Positions 8,511 through 17,006 of a stretch of 64,000 nucleotides of DNA are shown here, in pieces. The stretch covers positions 209,884 to 273,883 of the forward strand of contig NZ_UFQO01000004.1 of assembly GCF_900497595.1 (NCBI RefSeq), in the 5' to 3' direction. Made by a program: the position numbers and the translations under genes. The stretch is from Treponema pectinovorum. Lineage in GTDB: Bacteria; Spirochaetota; Spirochaetia; Treponematales; Treponemataceae. The notes under the pieces are model-generated. The model was not told where the DNA came from. It searched no databases and saw only the letters and a list, made by a program, of their open reading frames with translations. Numbering within the stretch: position 1 is the stretch's first letter; each line of letters begins with the position of its first letter.

Positions 8511-9402
8511 CGAAAAAAGGTCTCTGCTTGCTTTTTTAACTTCAAAAGCATTGGCACTTTCTTATAAAGAACAATTTTTTCCACAGATTTTTCCGTTTTT
8601 TAAGATTGGACTTTCAAATGCTGTTATCTTAAAATCCTTTGATTTTTCCTATTCTGTTTTTTTTGCCCTGTGCGTTTTAAAATCTTTTGCTGCCTGCACG
8701 ATAAGCGGAACTTTGTTTTCTCCTTTTTTTATTGTAAGTTTTGTGCAATCTGTTTTTTCAGGAAGCCTTATGTATGCGGTCAATAAGTTGCATCTCAATT
8801 CTGTGTTTGGGCTTTCGGCTTTGGGTGCAGCGTTTAGCGCGGTTGTTCAAATTCTTTTCTGTTCTTTTTATATGAAGCAGGATTTGTCTGTTTTTTTAGG
8901 ACCAATGCTTTTTTTTAGCCTTTTTAGTTCGGTTTTAAGTGCGAGTGTTGCTTTAAAGTTAAAATTTGATTTTTCATCGATTGATGATTCTGGAGATTCT
9001 TCTTGTAAAAAATCTGTAGGAAGCGAACAAAAATCTATTCAAGAAAAGCAGATGAGTAAAACTAAATTTTACATTTTAATCTTTTGCATAACAGGTTTTT
9101 CTGTTGCAATTTTTTTTATAAAAAATCTTATACTTTTAACGATTTTTTTAGCAGTGTGCTTGTGCCTTCAATTTTTTGCAAAAAGAAAATTTCGTCTTTT
9201 GAATCATCTTTTTTTGTGGGCTTTTATAATTTTAGTTCCTTTTTTATTGAATCAAAACTCCGCTGAACTTTTATTGGATAATGTTCGCCGTGCGCTTAGG
9301 CTTTCTTCTTCTATCGCTTTGTCGCAAGCGTGCACAAAGATAAAATTTCCAAAAAATTCTATGATTGCACTCACCTTAAAAAACTTTAACGAAGAAGTGT
9401 AA
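8494..9402 (+). CDS. Gx transporter family membrane protein (EetB/Hpre_diP_synt_I-like) with an extra C-terminal membrane half
   Basis: 302 residues from ATG 8494, with AAGGAG 7 nt upstream. Residues 1-160 resemble the ECF-S-like Gx transporter family, historically called heptaprenyl diphosphate synthase component I, with helices around FFKIGLSNAVIL and SGTLFSPFFIVSF. A hydrophilic linker rich in Ser/Lys/Gln follows. Residues 185-302 add about three helices and end in a basic segment (DNVRRALRLSSSIALSQ) that looks like a shortened EcfT/CbiQ coupling region. The two-part reading is my inference. It overlaps the NusG-II gene by 17 bp and, convergently, apbE by 17 bp. Confidence 0.7.
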   Translation: MPLLNNEKRSLLAFLTSKALALSYKEQFFPQIFPFFKIGLSNAVILKSFDFSYSVFFALCVLKSFAACTISGTLFSPFFIVSFVQSVFSGSLMYAVNKLHLNSVFGLSALGAAFSAVVQILFCSFYMKQDLSVFLGPMLFFSLFSSVLSASVALKLKFDFSSIDDSGDSSCKKSVGSEQKSIQEKQMSKTKFYILIFCITGFSVAIFFIKNLILLTIFLAVCLCLQFFAKRKFRLLNHLFLWAFIILVPFLLNQNSAELLLDNVRRALRLSSSIALSQACTKIKFPKNSMIALTLKNFNEEV

Positions 9403-10420
9403 AATCATTTTTTAATCCCTGCGAGCAAAATACACTTCCATCTTTAAAAACGATTAAATATTCAAAATCGCGATGAGCCTTCCAGTAGTTTTCGGCATCG
9501 TTTTTTCCTAAAACGAACAAGGCTGTGCTGAGCGAATCCGCATACAAACCGCTTTGAGCAACAACCGTAACGCTTGCAATGTCGTTTTCAACTGGTTTTG
9601 CAGTTTTTGAATCAAAAATATGGATAAAGGTGTTTCCTTCGTCATCTGTAAAAAATCTTTCGTATCCTCCACTTGTCACAATCGCTTTATCGTTTGCCGT
9701 TATAAAGCCTATCGCAAGATTTTCGTTTTTTTGCGGAAAGAAAGGATTTTTTATCCCGACTTTCCAGTCTTCAATTTTGCCACCTGTTTTTTTTGCACCT
9801 AAAAGATTGATGTTTCCTCCTAAATCTATAACCGCAGATTCTATTCCATTCTCTTTTAAAATCTGCTTTGCTCTGTCAGAAGCGTAACCTTTTCCAACAG
9901 CACCCAAGTCGCACTGCATTCCGCTTTGCATTGTCAAAAAATGTCCGCTTTCGTGCTTTTGGAGTTTTACTTTTGGAAAATCTATAAATTTTAAGACGGA
10001 ATCGATTTCATTTTGGGAAGGAACTTTAAAATTTCCCGTTGTAAAGCCCCAGAGTTTAGTTGCAGGATACAAAAACGGATTCAGTGCACCTCCAGTTTGC
10101 CGTGCAATTCGTAACGCAAAATCGATTAAAAAATAAGTTTCGCCATCTAATTTGTGCGGAAAATCTTTTGCGTCGTTTAAAAGTTTTATTGTGGAATTTT
10201 CTTTTGTTACAGAAATTAAATTTTCAATCCGCTCTATCTCTTCTTTCGCTTTTTGATTTGCCGCTTTTGCGTTTTTTCCATTTGATTTTATCGTTATGAG
10301 CGTGTCCATCGCATCAAAAGTCAAAGTGTCGTTCTTTTGTGTGCAGGAAAAAAATGAAAAACAAATCAATGCGAGTGCAATAAATAAAAACTCATTAAAT
10401 TTCATCTTTGAAAAATCCAT
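9386..10420 (-). CDS. apbE: FAD:protein FMN transferase (ApbE-type flavinyltransferase), lipoprotein
   Basis: Transfers FMN from FAD to a Thr/Ser of a target protein outside the cytoplasm. The 344-residue protein starts with a lipoprotein signal ending in FSFFSC. It shows FDAMDTLITI near the N-terminus, ALNPFLYPATKLWGF, the DLGAVGKGYASDRA motif, VIDLGGNINLLG, and the late SGLYADSLSTALFVLG segment with the metal-binding Asp. The start could be ATG 10420 or ATG 10405 (MKFNEF); neither has a clear ribosome site. It converges on the Gx gene. No obvious FMN-binding-domain substrate protein is encoded nearby. Confidence 0.9.
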   Translation of the reverse strand: MDFSKMKFNEFLFIALALICFSFFSCTQKNDTLTFDAMDTLITIKSNGKNAKAANQKAKEEIERIENLISVTKENSTIKLLNDAKDFPHKLDGETYFLIDFALRIARQTGGALNPFLYPATKLWGFTTGNFKVPSQNEIDSVLKFIDFPKVKLQKHESGHFLTMQSGMQCDLGAVGKGYASDRAKQILKENGIESAVIDLGGNINLLGAKKTGGKIEDWKVGIKNPFFPQKNENLAIGFITANDKAIVTSGGYERFFTDDEGNTFIHIFDSKTAKPVENDIASVTVVAQSGLYADSLSTALFVLGKNDAENYWKAHRDFEYLIVFKDGSVFCSQGLKNDFTLLR

Positions 10421-10456
10421 ATCATAAAAACTCTACTTCAAAAAGTTGTTGTGTGC

Positions 10457-10462
10457 TAGAAT
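10457..10462 (+). promoter_or_regulatory. -10 box of malQ, apparently leaderless
   Basis: TAGAAT ends 6 nt before the malQ ATG. No Shine-Dalgarno and only a poor -35 are visible. The same 6-nt geometry recurs elsewhere in the window. Confidence 0.4.
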
Positions 10463-10468
10463 TAAAAA

Positions 10469-12052
10469 ATGAAATTATCCAGAAAATCGGGAATTCTTGT
10501 TCATCCCACTTCTTTGCCAAATTCTTATGCAATCGGCACTTTCGGAAAAGCAGCCTTTGATTTTATTGACTATCTTTCACGCTCAAAAATTGGTCTTTGG
10601 CAGGTTTTGCCGCTGGGTCCTACGGGCTATGGTGACTCTCCTTATCAGGCATTTTCGGCCTTTGCGTTAAATCCTCTCCTTATAGATTTTGAAAATTTAG
10701 TGGAACGGCTTTGGGCAACTCAAGATGAGGTTGAGATTCCGCCACACATAAAAAAAGATGGAAATATAGATTTTGGCTCGACTGTGATTTGGAAAACCGA
10801 AGTTCTAAAAAAAATTGCCTTTCGCATTCAAAAAAAAGGATTTTCTGCTGCAAAAGAATTTGAGCAGTTCTGCAAAGAAAACGATTTTTGGCTTAAGGAT
10901 TACGCTGCTTTTATGAGCATAAAATCGCATTTTGAAGACAAGGGAATTTGGAACAAGGCTTGGTGCGAAGATTTGCGCCATCACGAAAAAAATGCAATAA
11001 GGGAGTGGGAAAAATCTCATGCTGAAGAAATTTTTTGCATAAAACTCACTCAATTTTTTGCTTTTACTCAATGGAATGAACTTCACGAATATGCAAAATT
11101 GAAAGATGTAGAAATAATAGGCGATATGCCGATTTTCGTGAGTGCGGACAGCGCGGATGTTTGGGCAAATCAAAAGTTTTTTCAACTCGACGAAAATTCG
11201 CTTCCAAAATTTGTGGCTGGCGTTCCTCCAGATTATTTTAGTCCTACTGGGCAACTTTGGGGAAATCCTCTTTATAACTGGAAGGCACTCGCACAAGACG
11301 GCTATAGTTGGTGGATTTTGCGATTTAAAAAGATGTGCGAACTTTTTGACTACGTGCGGATAGATCATTTTAGAGGCTTTGACTCTTATTGGGCTGTAAA
11401 ATACGGACAAAAGACCGCGGAAAAAGGACGCTGGTTAAAAGGTCCGGGCTTTGCTTTTTTTGAAAGCGTAAAAAAATCGCTTGGAGATTTACCGCTTTTG
11501 GCAGAAGACTTGGGCGAAATAAATGACAGCGTTCGCAATTTGCTTAAAAAGACGAATTTTCCAGGGATGAAAGTTTTGCAGTTTGGCTTTGATACAGCAG
11601 AAGCACAAAAAGGAGCTTTAATAAATTCATTTTTGCCGCATACATATACAAATCCAAATTCTGTTGCCTATACAGGAACTCACGATAACGACACGACTCA
11701 AGGGAGTCTTAACGCTATGAGCGAAGAATGTTTGTGCCTTGTTGCAAGTTATGTCGAAGGTCGCGAGGTTTTTAAAGAAGAAGCAATTTCAATGCGAAAC
11801 AGTGGAGAGTTGTGCAGAAAACTGGTTTCGCTCTGTTTTGCTAGTACAGCGGTGTTTGCTATAGTTCCTCTTCAAGACCTTTATAATTTTGGCTCTGATT
11901 GCAGAATGAACACTCCAGGAACTAGCTCTCAAAACTGGACTTGGCGAATGAGAAGCGACATGCTCTACGGAGAAATTGCAGAAGAAAAATCTCAATGGTT
12001 AAGAACGCTGAATATGCTTTATGCGCGCTGTGCCATAAAAACGGACAAGTAA
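10469..12052 (+). CDS. malQ: 4-alpha-glucanotransferase (amylomaltase)
   Basis: GH77 enzyme that disproportionates maltodextrins during glycogen/starch-derived sugar metabolism. The 527-residue length is normal. Motifs seen: RKSGILVHPTSLPN at the start, LPLGPTGYGDSPYQ, GDMPIFVSADSADVW, the nucleophile Asp in YVRIDHFRGF, the acid/base Glu in LAEDLGEI, and the stabilising Asp in AYTGTHDNDT. It is a single gene with no maltose operon around it. ATG 10469 gives the full conserved N-terminus and lies 6 nt after a -10 box. Confidence 0.95.
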   Translation: MKLSRKSGILVHPTSLPNSYAIGTFGKAAFDFIDYLSRSKIGLWQVLPLGPTGYGDSPYQAFSAFALNPLLIDFENLVERLWATQDEVEIPPHIKKDGNIDFGSTVIWKTEVLKKIAFRIQKKGFSAAKEFEQFCKENDFWLKDYAAFMSIKSHFEDKGIWNKAWCEDLRHHEKNAIREWEKSHAEEIFCIKLTQFFAFTQWNELHEYAKLKDVEIIGDMPIFVSADSADVWANQKFFQLDENSLPKFVAGVPPDYFSPTGQLWGNPLYNWKALAQDGYSWWILRFKKMCELFDYVRIDHFRGFDSYWAVKYGQKTAEKGRWLKGPGFAFFESVKKSLGDLPLLAEDLGEINDSVRNLLKKTNFPGMKVLQFGFDTAEAQKGALINSFLPHTYTNPNSVAYTGTHDNDTTQGSLNAMSEECLCLVASYVEGREVFKEEAISMRNSGELCRKLVSLCFASTAVFAIVPLQDLYNFGSDCRMNTPGTSSQNWTWRMRSDMLYGEIAEEKSQWLRTLNMLYARCAIKTDK

Positions 12053-12068
12053 AAAAAGAAAAAAACGC

Positions 12069-12098
12069 TTGTAACAAAAGCAGCTTTTGCATTATAAA
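12069..12098 (+). promoter_or_regulatory. Candidate promoter of the chromate-type transporter pair
   Basis: TTGTAA (12069-12074), 18-nt spacer, TATAAA (12093-12098), leaving a leader of about 75 nt before ATG 12181. The spacer contains AAAGCAGCTTTTGC, a short palindrome. Confidence 0.45.
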
Positions 12099-12180
12099 AT
12101 TTGGATAAATCTTTTATCTTTTTGAGTTTATGTTTTAAATCAAAAATGAAGACGCATTCGTTAAAAATAGGAAATATTTT

Positions 12181-12756
12181 ATGGAGAAAAAAATCAACAT
12201 CCTTTGGCAACTTTTTTGTTTGCTTTTTAAAGTTGGGCTTTTTACCTTTGGTGGCGGAATCGCAATGCTTCCAATTCTCGAGAGGGAACTTGTAGAAAAG
12301 CGCGGGTGGACAACTTCCAACGAACTTTTGGACTGGTTTGCAATAGGTCAGTCAACTCCGGGAATCATCGCTGTAAATGTTTCTACTTTTATAGGATATA
12401 AAAAGGCAGGCGTAGTCGGTGCCTGCGTTGCGACTTTTGCGATGGTTTTGCCTTCGATAATAATAATCACTATTATCGCAATTTTTATAAACAACTTTGC
12501 AGAACTCCTGTGGGTTCAAAAAGCGCTTCGCGGAATAAACGTTGCCGTTGCTGCAATATTGACCAATGCTGTATATAAATTTGCAAAAAAATCGGTAAAA
12601 GACGCCTTTGGTTTTTTTCTTTTGGTTTTAGCTTTTGTTTTAATCTTTGTGTTTAAAATTCCTACAGTCTGTGTAATTTTTGGAAGTTGTGTTCCAGGAC
12701 TTGTGATTTTACTTTTTAAAGAAAAAGTTCTAAATCGTAAAGGAAAAAATGAATAA
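12181..12756 (+). CDS. Chromate transporter-family protein, first half-size subunit
   Basis: 191 residues, about five or six membrane helices, with the CHR-domain start FKVGLFTFGGGIAMLPILERELVE and the SQSTPGIIAVN-type motif (GQSTPGIIAVNVSTFIGY). Half-length CHR proteins normally occur as tandem pairs and work as heterodimers in anion export; chromate, sulfate or another oxyanion are all possible. The partner follows after 45 bp. The start has an AGGAAA upstream. The name reflects the family; real chromate resistance is not implied. Confidence 0.85.
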   Translation: MEKKINILWQLFCLLFKVGLFTFGGGIAMLPILERELVEKRGWTTSNELLDWFAIGQSTPGIIAVNVSTFIGYKKAGVVGACVATFAMVLPSIIIITIIAIFINNFAELLWVQKALRGINVAVAAILTNAVYKFAKKSVKDAFGFFLLVLAFVLIFVFKIPTVCVIFGSCVPGLVILLFKEKVLNRKGKNE

Positions 12757-12801
12757 AACTCAAGTTATTTTCTATTTATAAGACTTATTTTTGGAGAAAT
12801 T

Positions 12802-13422
12802 ATGAGTGAATTTTTAATGAATGAAATACAAAGTCAAACGATTCCGGGGCTTTTTTGTCTTGCAGGGCTATTTTTTTACATTGGACTAATAACTATAGGC
12901 GGAGGGCAGGTTGGAATAACGATAATGCAGCAGATGCTTGTTGATAATTTTCCACTTTTGAGCGAAGAAAAATTTTTTAATATGGTTGCAATCTCTGAAT
13001 CAACACCAGGGCCAATAGGCATAAATATGGCAACCTATGTGGGAACAGAATTGTACGGTGTTTTTGGAGGTGTAATTACAACTTTTGGTCAGGTTTTGCC
13101 TTCTCTCATAACTATAATTTTGATTGTGCGTTTTTTCGGTAAATTTTCAGAGAAAAAAGGTGTGCAGGCAGCATTTTCGACCTTGCGTCCAGCGGTTTCT
13201 GGAGTTATAGCGGTTGCAGCTGCAAGAGTTTTGATTTTAGCGATGGTTACAATTCTTCCTTCTTTTAATGCTTTTATGATTTCAACCTGGCAAGGCGGAA
13301 TAACATTAAGCGCTTTAAATGTGGTTTTCTATCTTTTGTGCCTTGTTCTTCTCTTTAAGACAGAATTTCATCCTGTTTTTATAGTTTTAGCAGGCGCGAT
13401 ATACGGAGTTTTCTTTTGTTAA
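12802..13422 (+). CDS. Chromate transporter-family protein, second half-size subunit
   Basis: 206 residues with a GLITIGGGQVGITIMQQMLV start and an ESTPGPIGINMATYVGT motif, the expected counterpart of the preceding half-CHR protein. It has about six helices and a GGAG ribosome site 7 nt before the ATG. The pair forms a two-gene operon between malQ and deoD. Confidence 0.85.
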   Translation: MSEFLMNEIQSQTIPGLFCLAGLFFYIGLITIGGGQVGITIMQQMLVDNFPLLSEEKFFNMVAISESTPGPIGINMATYVGTELYGVFGGVITTFGQVLPSLITIILIVRFFGKFSEKKGVQAAFSTLRPAVSGVIAVAAARVLILAMVTILPSFNAFMISTWQGGITLSALNVVFYLLCLVLLFKTEFHPVFIVLAGAIYGVFFC

Positions 13423-13448
13423 AATTAAAAAAACTTTGATACCTGTGC

Positions 13449-13454
13449 TACAAT
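13449..13454 (+). promoter_or_regulatory. -10 box of deoD, apparently leaderless
   Basis: TACAAT ends 6 nt before the deoD ATG; no ribosome site is seen. The -35 is weak (TTAAAA-like near 13425). Confidence 0.4.
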
Positions 13455-13460
13455 AAAACC

Positions 13461-14171
13461 ATGAGTACACATATAAATGCACCACAAGGCGCGATTGCAA
13501 AAAATATACTTCTTCCAGGGGATCCTTTAAGGGCAAAGTTTATAGCAGAAAATTTTCTTGAAAATCCAAAACTTTACAATGAAGTTCGTGGAATGTTAGG
13601 TTTTACTGGAACATACAAAGGTGTTCCAATAAGCGTGCAGGGAACAGGAATGGGGCAGCCTTCACTTTCTATCTATGTAACAGAGCTTTTTAAAGATTAT
13701 GGAGTTGAAAACGCTATAAGGGTTGGGACTTGTGGAGCGATTCAGGAAGATCTGGAACTGCGTGATACGATAATAGTAAATTCCGCATGCTCGGATTCTT
13801 CCTTGTTAAATCAGAGATTTGAAAATCTTCATTTTGCACCAACTGCAGATTTTTCGCTTGTAAAAACGGCAGACCGAATTGCTCAATATATGAAGATAAG
13901 ATATTCGGTTGGCTCTGTCGCATCTTCAGACTTTTTTTATGATATAAATTCCAACTGGAAAACCTGGGCAAAATACGGCGTTAAAGGAATCGAGATGGAA
14001 AGCGCAGAGCTTTTTACGCTCGCAGCCCAATACAAAAGGCGAGCAATGGCAATAATGACCGTAAGCGATCACATTCTAAAAGGAACTCAAACCACAGCAC
14101 AAGAAAGGCAAACTTCTTTTACGAACATGATGAGCCTTGCACTCCAGACAATAGTGGAAATAAATCGATAA
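13461..14171 (+). CDS. deoD: Purine-nucleoside phosphorylase, DeoD type
   Basis: Phosphorolysis of purine (deoxy)ribonucleosides for salvage. The 236-residue length fits the hexameric DeoD family. Motifs: LPGDPLRAKFIAE for phosphate, VRGMLGFTGTYKG, IRVGTCGAIQ, the base/ribose segment KGIEMESAELF, and TVSDHI with the catalytic Asp. The first residues (STHINAPQGAIAKN) match the family, so ATG 13461 is secure. It is the last core gene before the cassette island. Confidence 0.95.
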   Translation: MSTHINAPQGAIAKNILLPGDPLRAKFIAENFLENPKLYNEVRGMLGFTGTYKGVPISVQGTGMGQPSLSIYVTELFKDYGVENAIRVGTCGAIQEDLELRDTIIVNSACSDSSLLNQRFENLHFAPTADFSLVKTADRIAQYMKIRYSVGSVASSDFFYDINSNWKTWAKYGVKGIEMESAELFTLAAQYKRRAMAIMTVSDHILKGTQTTAQERQTSFTNMMSLALQTIVEINR

Positions 14172-14212
14172 ATTAAATTGATTTTGATGACTGATGTGGC
14201 GTTTTTTTATAA

Positions 14213-14332
14213 CAATGTGATTTTGATTATATCGGACACTTTGTTTCATTATTTAATGATTTATCTTTTATTGCTACGGAAAATGATGTCTTTAAGTTCC
14301 ATGCTGAAGACTTTAAACAGCTTTTCGGTTAA
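14213..14332 (+). pseudogene. Possible C-terminal gene remnant at the island edge
   Basis: An open frame without a start codon reads CDFDYIGHFVSLFNDLSF and ends HAEDFKQLFG then stop. The composition looks protein-like, and the preceding bases in another frame (LMTDVAFFYNN) could be its upstream part after a frameshift. I do not recognise the family. It may be the tail of a gene cut when the accessory island inserted next to deoD, or chance. Confidence 0.3.
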
Positions 14333-14389
14333 AAACAATGTTATACACAGTCCCAATAATTTGATTAAAAAAAAAGGAGATATAAAAAT

Positions 14390-15307
14390 TTGAAAGAGAT
14401 TCCCGATTATCAAACATTAATGCTTCCTGTTTTAAAATGTGTTGCAGATGGAAATGAACATAAAATAAAAGATATAATTGAAAAACTTGCTGAAGAATTT
14501 TCACTGACGGAAGACGAGTTGGGAATTATGATTCCCAGTGGTACTCAAAGCGTTTTTTATAATCGTGTCGGATGGGCAAGAACATACTTAAAAAAAGCGA
14601 ATCTTATAAATTCAGAAACAAAAGGTTCTATAAAAATTACTGAAAGAGGAAAACAAATTTTAAAAGAAAATCCTCAAAAGATTGACAATAAATTCCTAAA
14701 ACAATTTGATGAATTCGTAGAGTTTAGAAACAAAGTAAATCCCAAAAAAGAAAAAATAGACTTTGAAACTGAATATATAAATCAAACTCCAGAAGAATTA
14801 ATTGATGGTGCATTTCAAGATTTTCAAAAATCATTAGCAGAAGAGTTGCTTGAAAAAATCAGAAAAGTAAATCCATCTTTTTTTGAACGATTAGTTGTCG
14901 CTTTACTTGTAAAAATGGGATATGGCGGTTCAATAAAAGATGCGGGAAGAGCAGTTGGAAAATCGGGAGATGAAGGAATAGACGGTATAATAAAAGAAGA
15001 TAAATTAGGTTTGGATGTAATTTATATCCAGGCAAAAAGATGGAAAGAAAATAATATAATAGGACGTCCCGAAATTCAAAAATTTGTCGGTGCATTGGCT
15101 GGGCAAGGTGCGAAGAAAGGAATTTTTATAACAGCTTCATCGTTTTCAAAAGAAGCACAGGAATATAAACCGATGAATGATACGAAAGTCATTTTAATAG
15201 ATGGAATTGAACTTGCAAATTTAATGATAGAATATAATTTAGGTGTTGCTCCTTTACATAGTTACGAGTTAAAAAGGATCGATAGTGATTATTTTGAGGA
15301 AGAATAA
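14390..15307 (+). CDS. Mrr-like restriction endonuclease
   Basis: 305 residues. Residues 1-90 form a winged-helix domain of Mrr_N type (DYQTLMLPVLKCVADGNEHKIKDI ... TERGKQIL, quoted in part). Residues 155-270 form an Mrr_cat PD-(D/E)XK nuclease with FFERLVVALLVKMGY, then the catalytic set GDEGIDGII ... IYIQAKRW. It starts at TTG 14390, with AAGGAG about 10 nt upstream. Such proteins cut either modified DNA (type IV) or, when paired with a methyltransferase, unmodified sites. The adjacent methyltransferase is broken, so the nuclease may be inactive, repressed or methylation-dependent. All visible catalytic residues are intact. Confidence 0.85.
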   Translation: MKEIPDYQTLMLPVLKCVADGNEHKIKDIIEKLAEEFSLTEDELGIMIPSGTQSVFYNRVGWARTYLKKANLINSETKGSIKITERGKQILKENPQKIDNKFLKQFDEFVEFRNKVNPKKEKIDFETEYINQTPEELIDGAFQDFQKSLAEELLEKIRKVNPSFFERLVVALLVKMGYGGSIKDAGRAVGKSGDEGIDGIIKEDKLGLDVIYIQAKRWKENNIIGRPEIQKFVGALAGQGAKKGIFITASSFSKEAQEYKPMNDTKVILIDGIELANLMIEYNLGVAPLHSYELKRIDSDYFEEE

Positions 15308-15310
15308 ATC

Positions 15311-16129
15311 ATGATTCCAGTAAATTTTATGATTCAAAATTATATAAAGAATTAGAAAAAAAAGAACAAATTATTTCTGATATTGAAAATCCTTTTCCGA
15401 AAGAATTACTTGATTCAATTATATTAGGCTCGTGTGAAAATATGAATAAAATACCCGATAATTCTTTGCATTTAATGATAACATCTCCTCCCCACAATGT
15501 ATAAAAAGAATATGATGATGATTTATCATTGGAAGAATATTTGAAACTTCTTGAGAATGCTTTTTCCGAAACATACCGGGTGCTTGTAAATGGAGGGAGG
15601 GCATGTATAAATATTGCAAATTTAGGACGCAAACCGTATATTCCATTATCAGATTATCTTTCAAAAATGATTATAGATATAGGTTTTAATATGCGAGGAG
15701 AAATTATCTGGAATAAGGCGGCAAGTGCCAGTCCTTCAACAGCATGGGGCAGTTGGCAAAGCGCATCAAACCCTACATTAAGAGATATTATTAGTTTTTT
15801 CAAAAGAAAATTATAAACGCCAACAGTTACAAAAAGAAAACATCATACAGCGTGAAGAGTTTATGGAATGGACAAAGTCAATTTGGACAATGAATGCTGA
15901 AAGTGCAAAGAGGGTCGGACATCCGGCTCCTTTTCCGATCGAATTACCTTATAGATTGATTCAATTATATTCTTTTAAAAATGATATAGTTTTGGACCCT
16001 TTTATGGGCAGCGGAACAACTGCTATAGGAGCTTTAAAATCTCAACGGCATTATATAGGATATGAAATAAATAATGATTATATAAATTTAGCAAATGAAA
16101 GGATTTATCCATATAAAATTGATAATTAG
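15311..16129 (+). pseudogene. DNA (N4-cytosine/N6-adenine) methyltransferase, disrupted
   Basis: Beta-class arrangement: the catalytic motif comes first (TSPPH followed by N-V, where relatives have SPPY), and the SAM motif DPFMGSGTT near the end. Three lesions are seen. The ATG at 15311 is out of frame with the body, as if one A were lost just after it. A TAA at 15502-15504 falls directly after SPPHNV, where relatives have Gly. A shift near the T6 run at 15795-15800 splits the protein again before FSKENYKR. The catalytic Tyr also reads His. It follows the Mrr-like gene by 3 bp, so the pair was probably a restriction-modification cassette. Confidence 0.85.
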
Positions 16130-16161
16130 TTGTTTGCATAGATTGTAATTACTTTCTTTTC

Positions 16162-16224
16162 GCCTAACCTTCGCTTAAACCTGACATTGCCTTTACGCAA
16201 ATCCAGGTTAAGCAAGTGTTAGAC
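16162..16224 (+). repeat. attC site 1
   Basis: 63 bp: R'' GCCTAAC (16162-16168) and R' GTTAGAC (16218-16224), with inner arms CGCTTAAACCTGACATTGC and GCAAATCCAGGTTAAGCA. The arms pair imperfectly, with unpaired bases on one strand as attC folding requires. It closes the Mrr/methyltransferase cassette; the predicted cut is between 16218 and 16219. Confidence 0.8.
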
Positions 16225-16245
16225 GGACGGTTTGCGTGAGGAAAT

Positions 16246-16875
16246 ATGATAATTAAGAAAAAAGCATTTTATTCATCTTTACGTTTATACAACGAAATAA
16301 AAAACTACAATGTAACTGAATTACAAAATATTACAAGTCATCTGTGTGATTTAGTAATTTATAAATATATAAGTTCAGTATTACTGAACAAAGAACATTG
16401 CTCAATGGCAAACTTACGAATGAATCAGTTATTTATTGATTTCTGTCAGTTTGAAAAGGACTATCCATTTTGTAAATCTGTTAAAACAGAAATTGTGGAA
16501 CATGAAATGAATCTTAACGATTCCGCTGTTTTATCATTTCCATGGAAAAAGGGCAGTGTTCTTTGGATGTTGCAAGAAATCCCAAACTCTGACTTTGTAT
16601 GGAAAGAAGAGGTTTATCATAGTATAACATTGGTAAAACCTTTTAATTTCTATTTTGTAAATAGTGGTAATCATTCTATAGCAGGTGGTCGAATAGCAAG
16701 AAAGGGAACCATAACATGTAATGACGCAATAGATTATACAAACATAATCAGGACTTATGATTATGATGGCAAGTATTTTTATAATGAAATAAATAAACGA
16801 TTAAATAAACCTTTCCTAAATGAATTTGGAGAACTATTTATTATTGGAAAAGTTTTACTTGAGAAAACCACCTAA
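16246..16875 (+). CDS. Cassette protein of unknown function (possibly DUF6710-like)
   Basis: 209 residues, soluble, no signal or membrane segment. The C-terminal half has a distinctive FYFVNSGNHSIAGGRIARKGTI stretch (positions about 140-160; quoted in part) and then DYDGKYFYNEINKRLN, which reminds me of DUF6710 proteins (a G-HS-G-I motif followed by DG-YWY). That match is from memory and tentative. It is the only gene of its cassette (16219-16929). Its stop codon overlaps the next attC by a few bases, the usual compact cassette layout. AGGA precedes the ATG. Confidence 0.65.
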   Translation: MIIKKKAFYSSLRLYNEIKNYNVTELQNITSHLCDLVIYKYISSVLLNKEHCSMANLRMNQLFIDFCQFEKDYPFCKSVKTEIVEHEMNLNDSAVLSFPWKKGSVLWMLQEIPNSDFVWKEEVYHSITLVKPFNFYFVNSGNHSIAGGRIARKGTITCNDAIDYTNIIRTYDYDGKYFYNEINKRLNKPFLNEFGELFIIGKVLLEKTT

Positions 16876-16935
16876 CACCCGCTTCAACCTGACATTGCGG
16901 ACTAGCCGCAAATGCAGGTTAAGCGAATGTTATGT
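16870..16935 (+). repeat. attC site 2
   Basis: 66 bp: R'' ACCTAAC (16870-16876), R' GTTATGT (16929-16935), arms CGCTTCAACCTGACATTGC and GCAAATGCAGGTTAAGCG. The arms pair except for an extra C and an extra A on the left strand, the extrahelical-base pattern of attC. Confidence 0.85.
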
Positions 16936-16938
16936 GGA

Positions 16939-16953
16939 CACCCCACAGGGGTG
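16939..16953 (+). promoter_or_regulatory. Cassette-leader hairpin
   Basis: CACCCC-ACA-GGGGTG begins 10 nt after the G of R' in attC 2 and is followed by CTGTTTTTG. The same 6-bp stem/3-nt loop geometry at the same offset occurs after attC 5. It could be a terminator isolating the cassette or a 5' leader structure. Confidence 0.45.
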
Positions 16954-17006
16954 CTGTTTTTGTGTTTATATAGAAATTTTAAAAGAAATATTGTATTATG
17001 TGCACT

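Noticed and set aside
14178..14393. A 71-codon open frame (MILMTDVAFF...)
   Set aside because: It crosses two unrelated reading contexts and overlaps the ribosome site of the Mrr-like gene; the alternative frame looks more protein-like but lacks a start.
16998..17006. Upstream ATG for the cassette methyltransferase
   Set aside because: It adds three residues with no better ribosome site; it cannot be excluded, but ATG 17007 begins the recognisable N-terminus.
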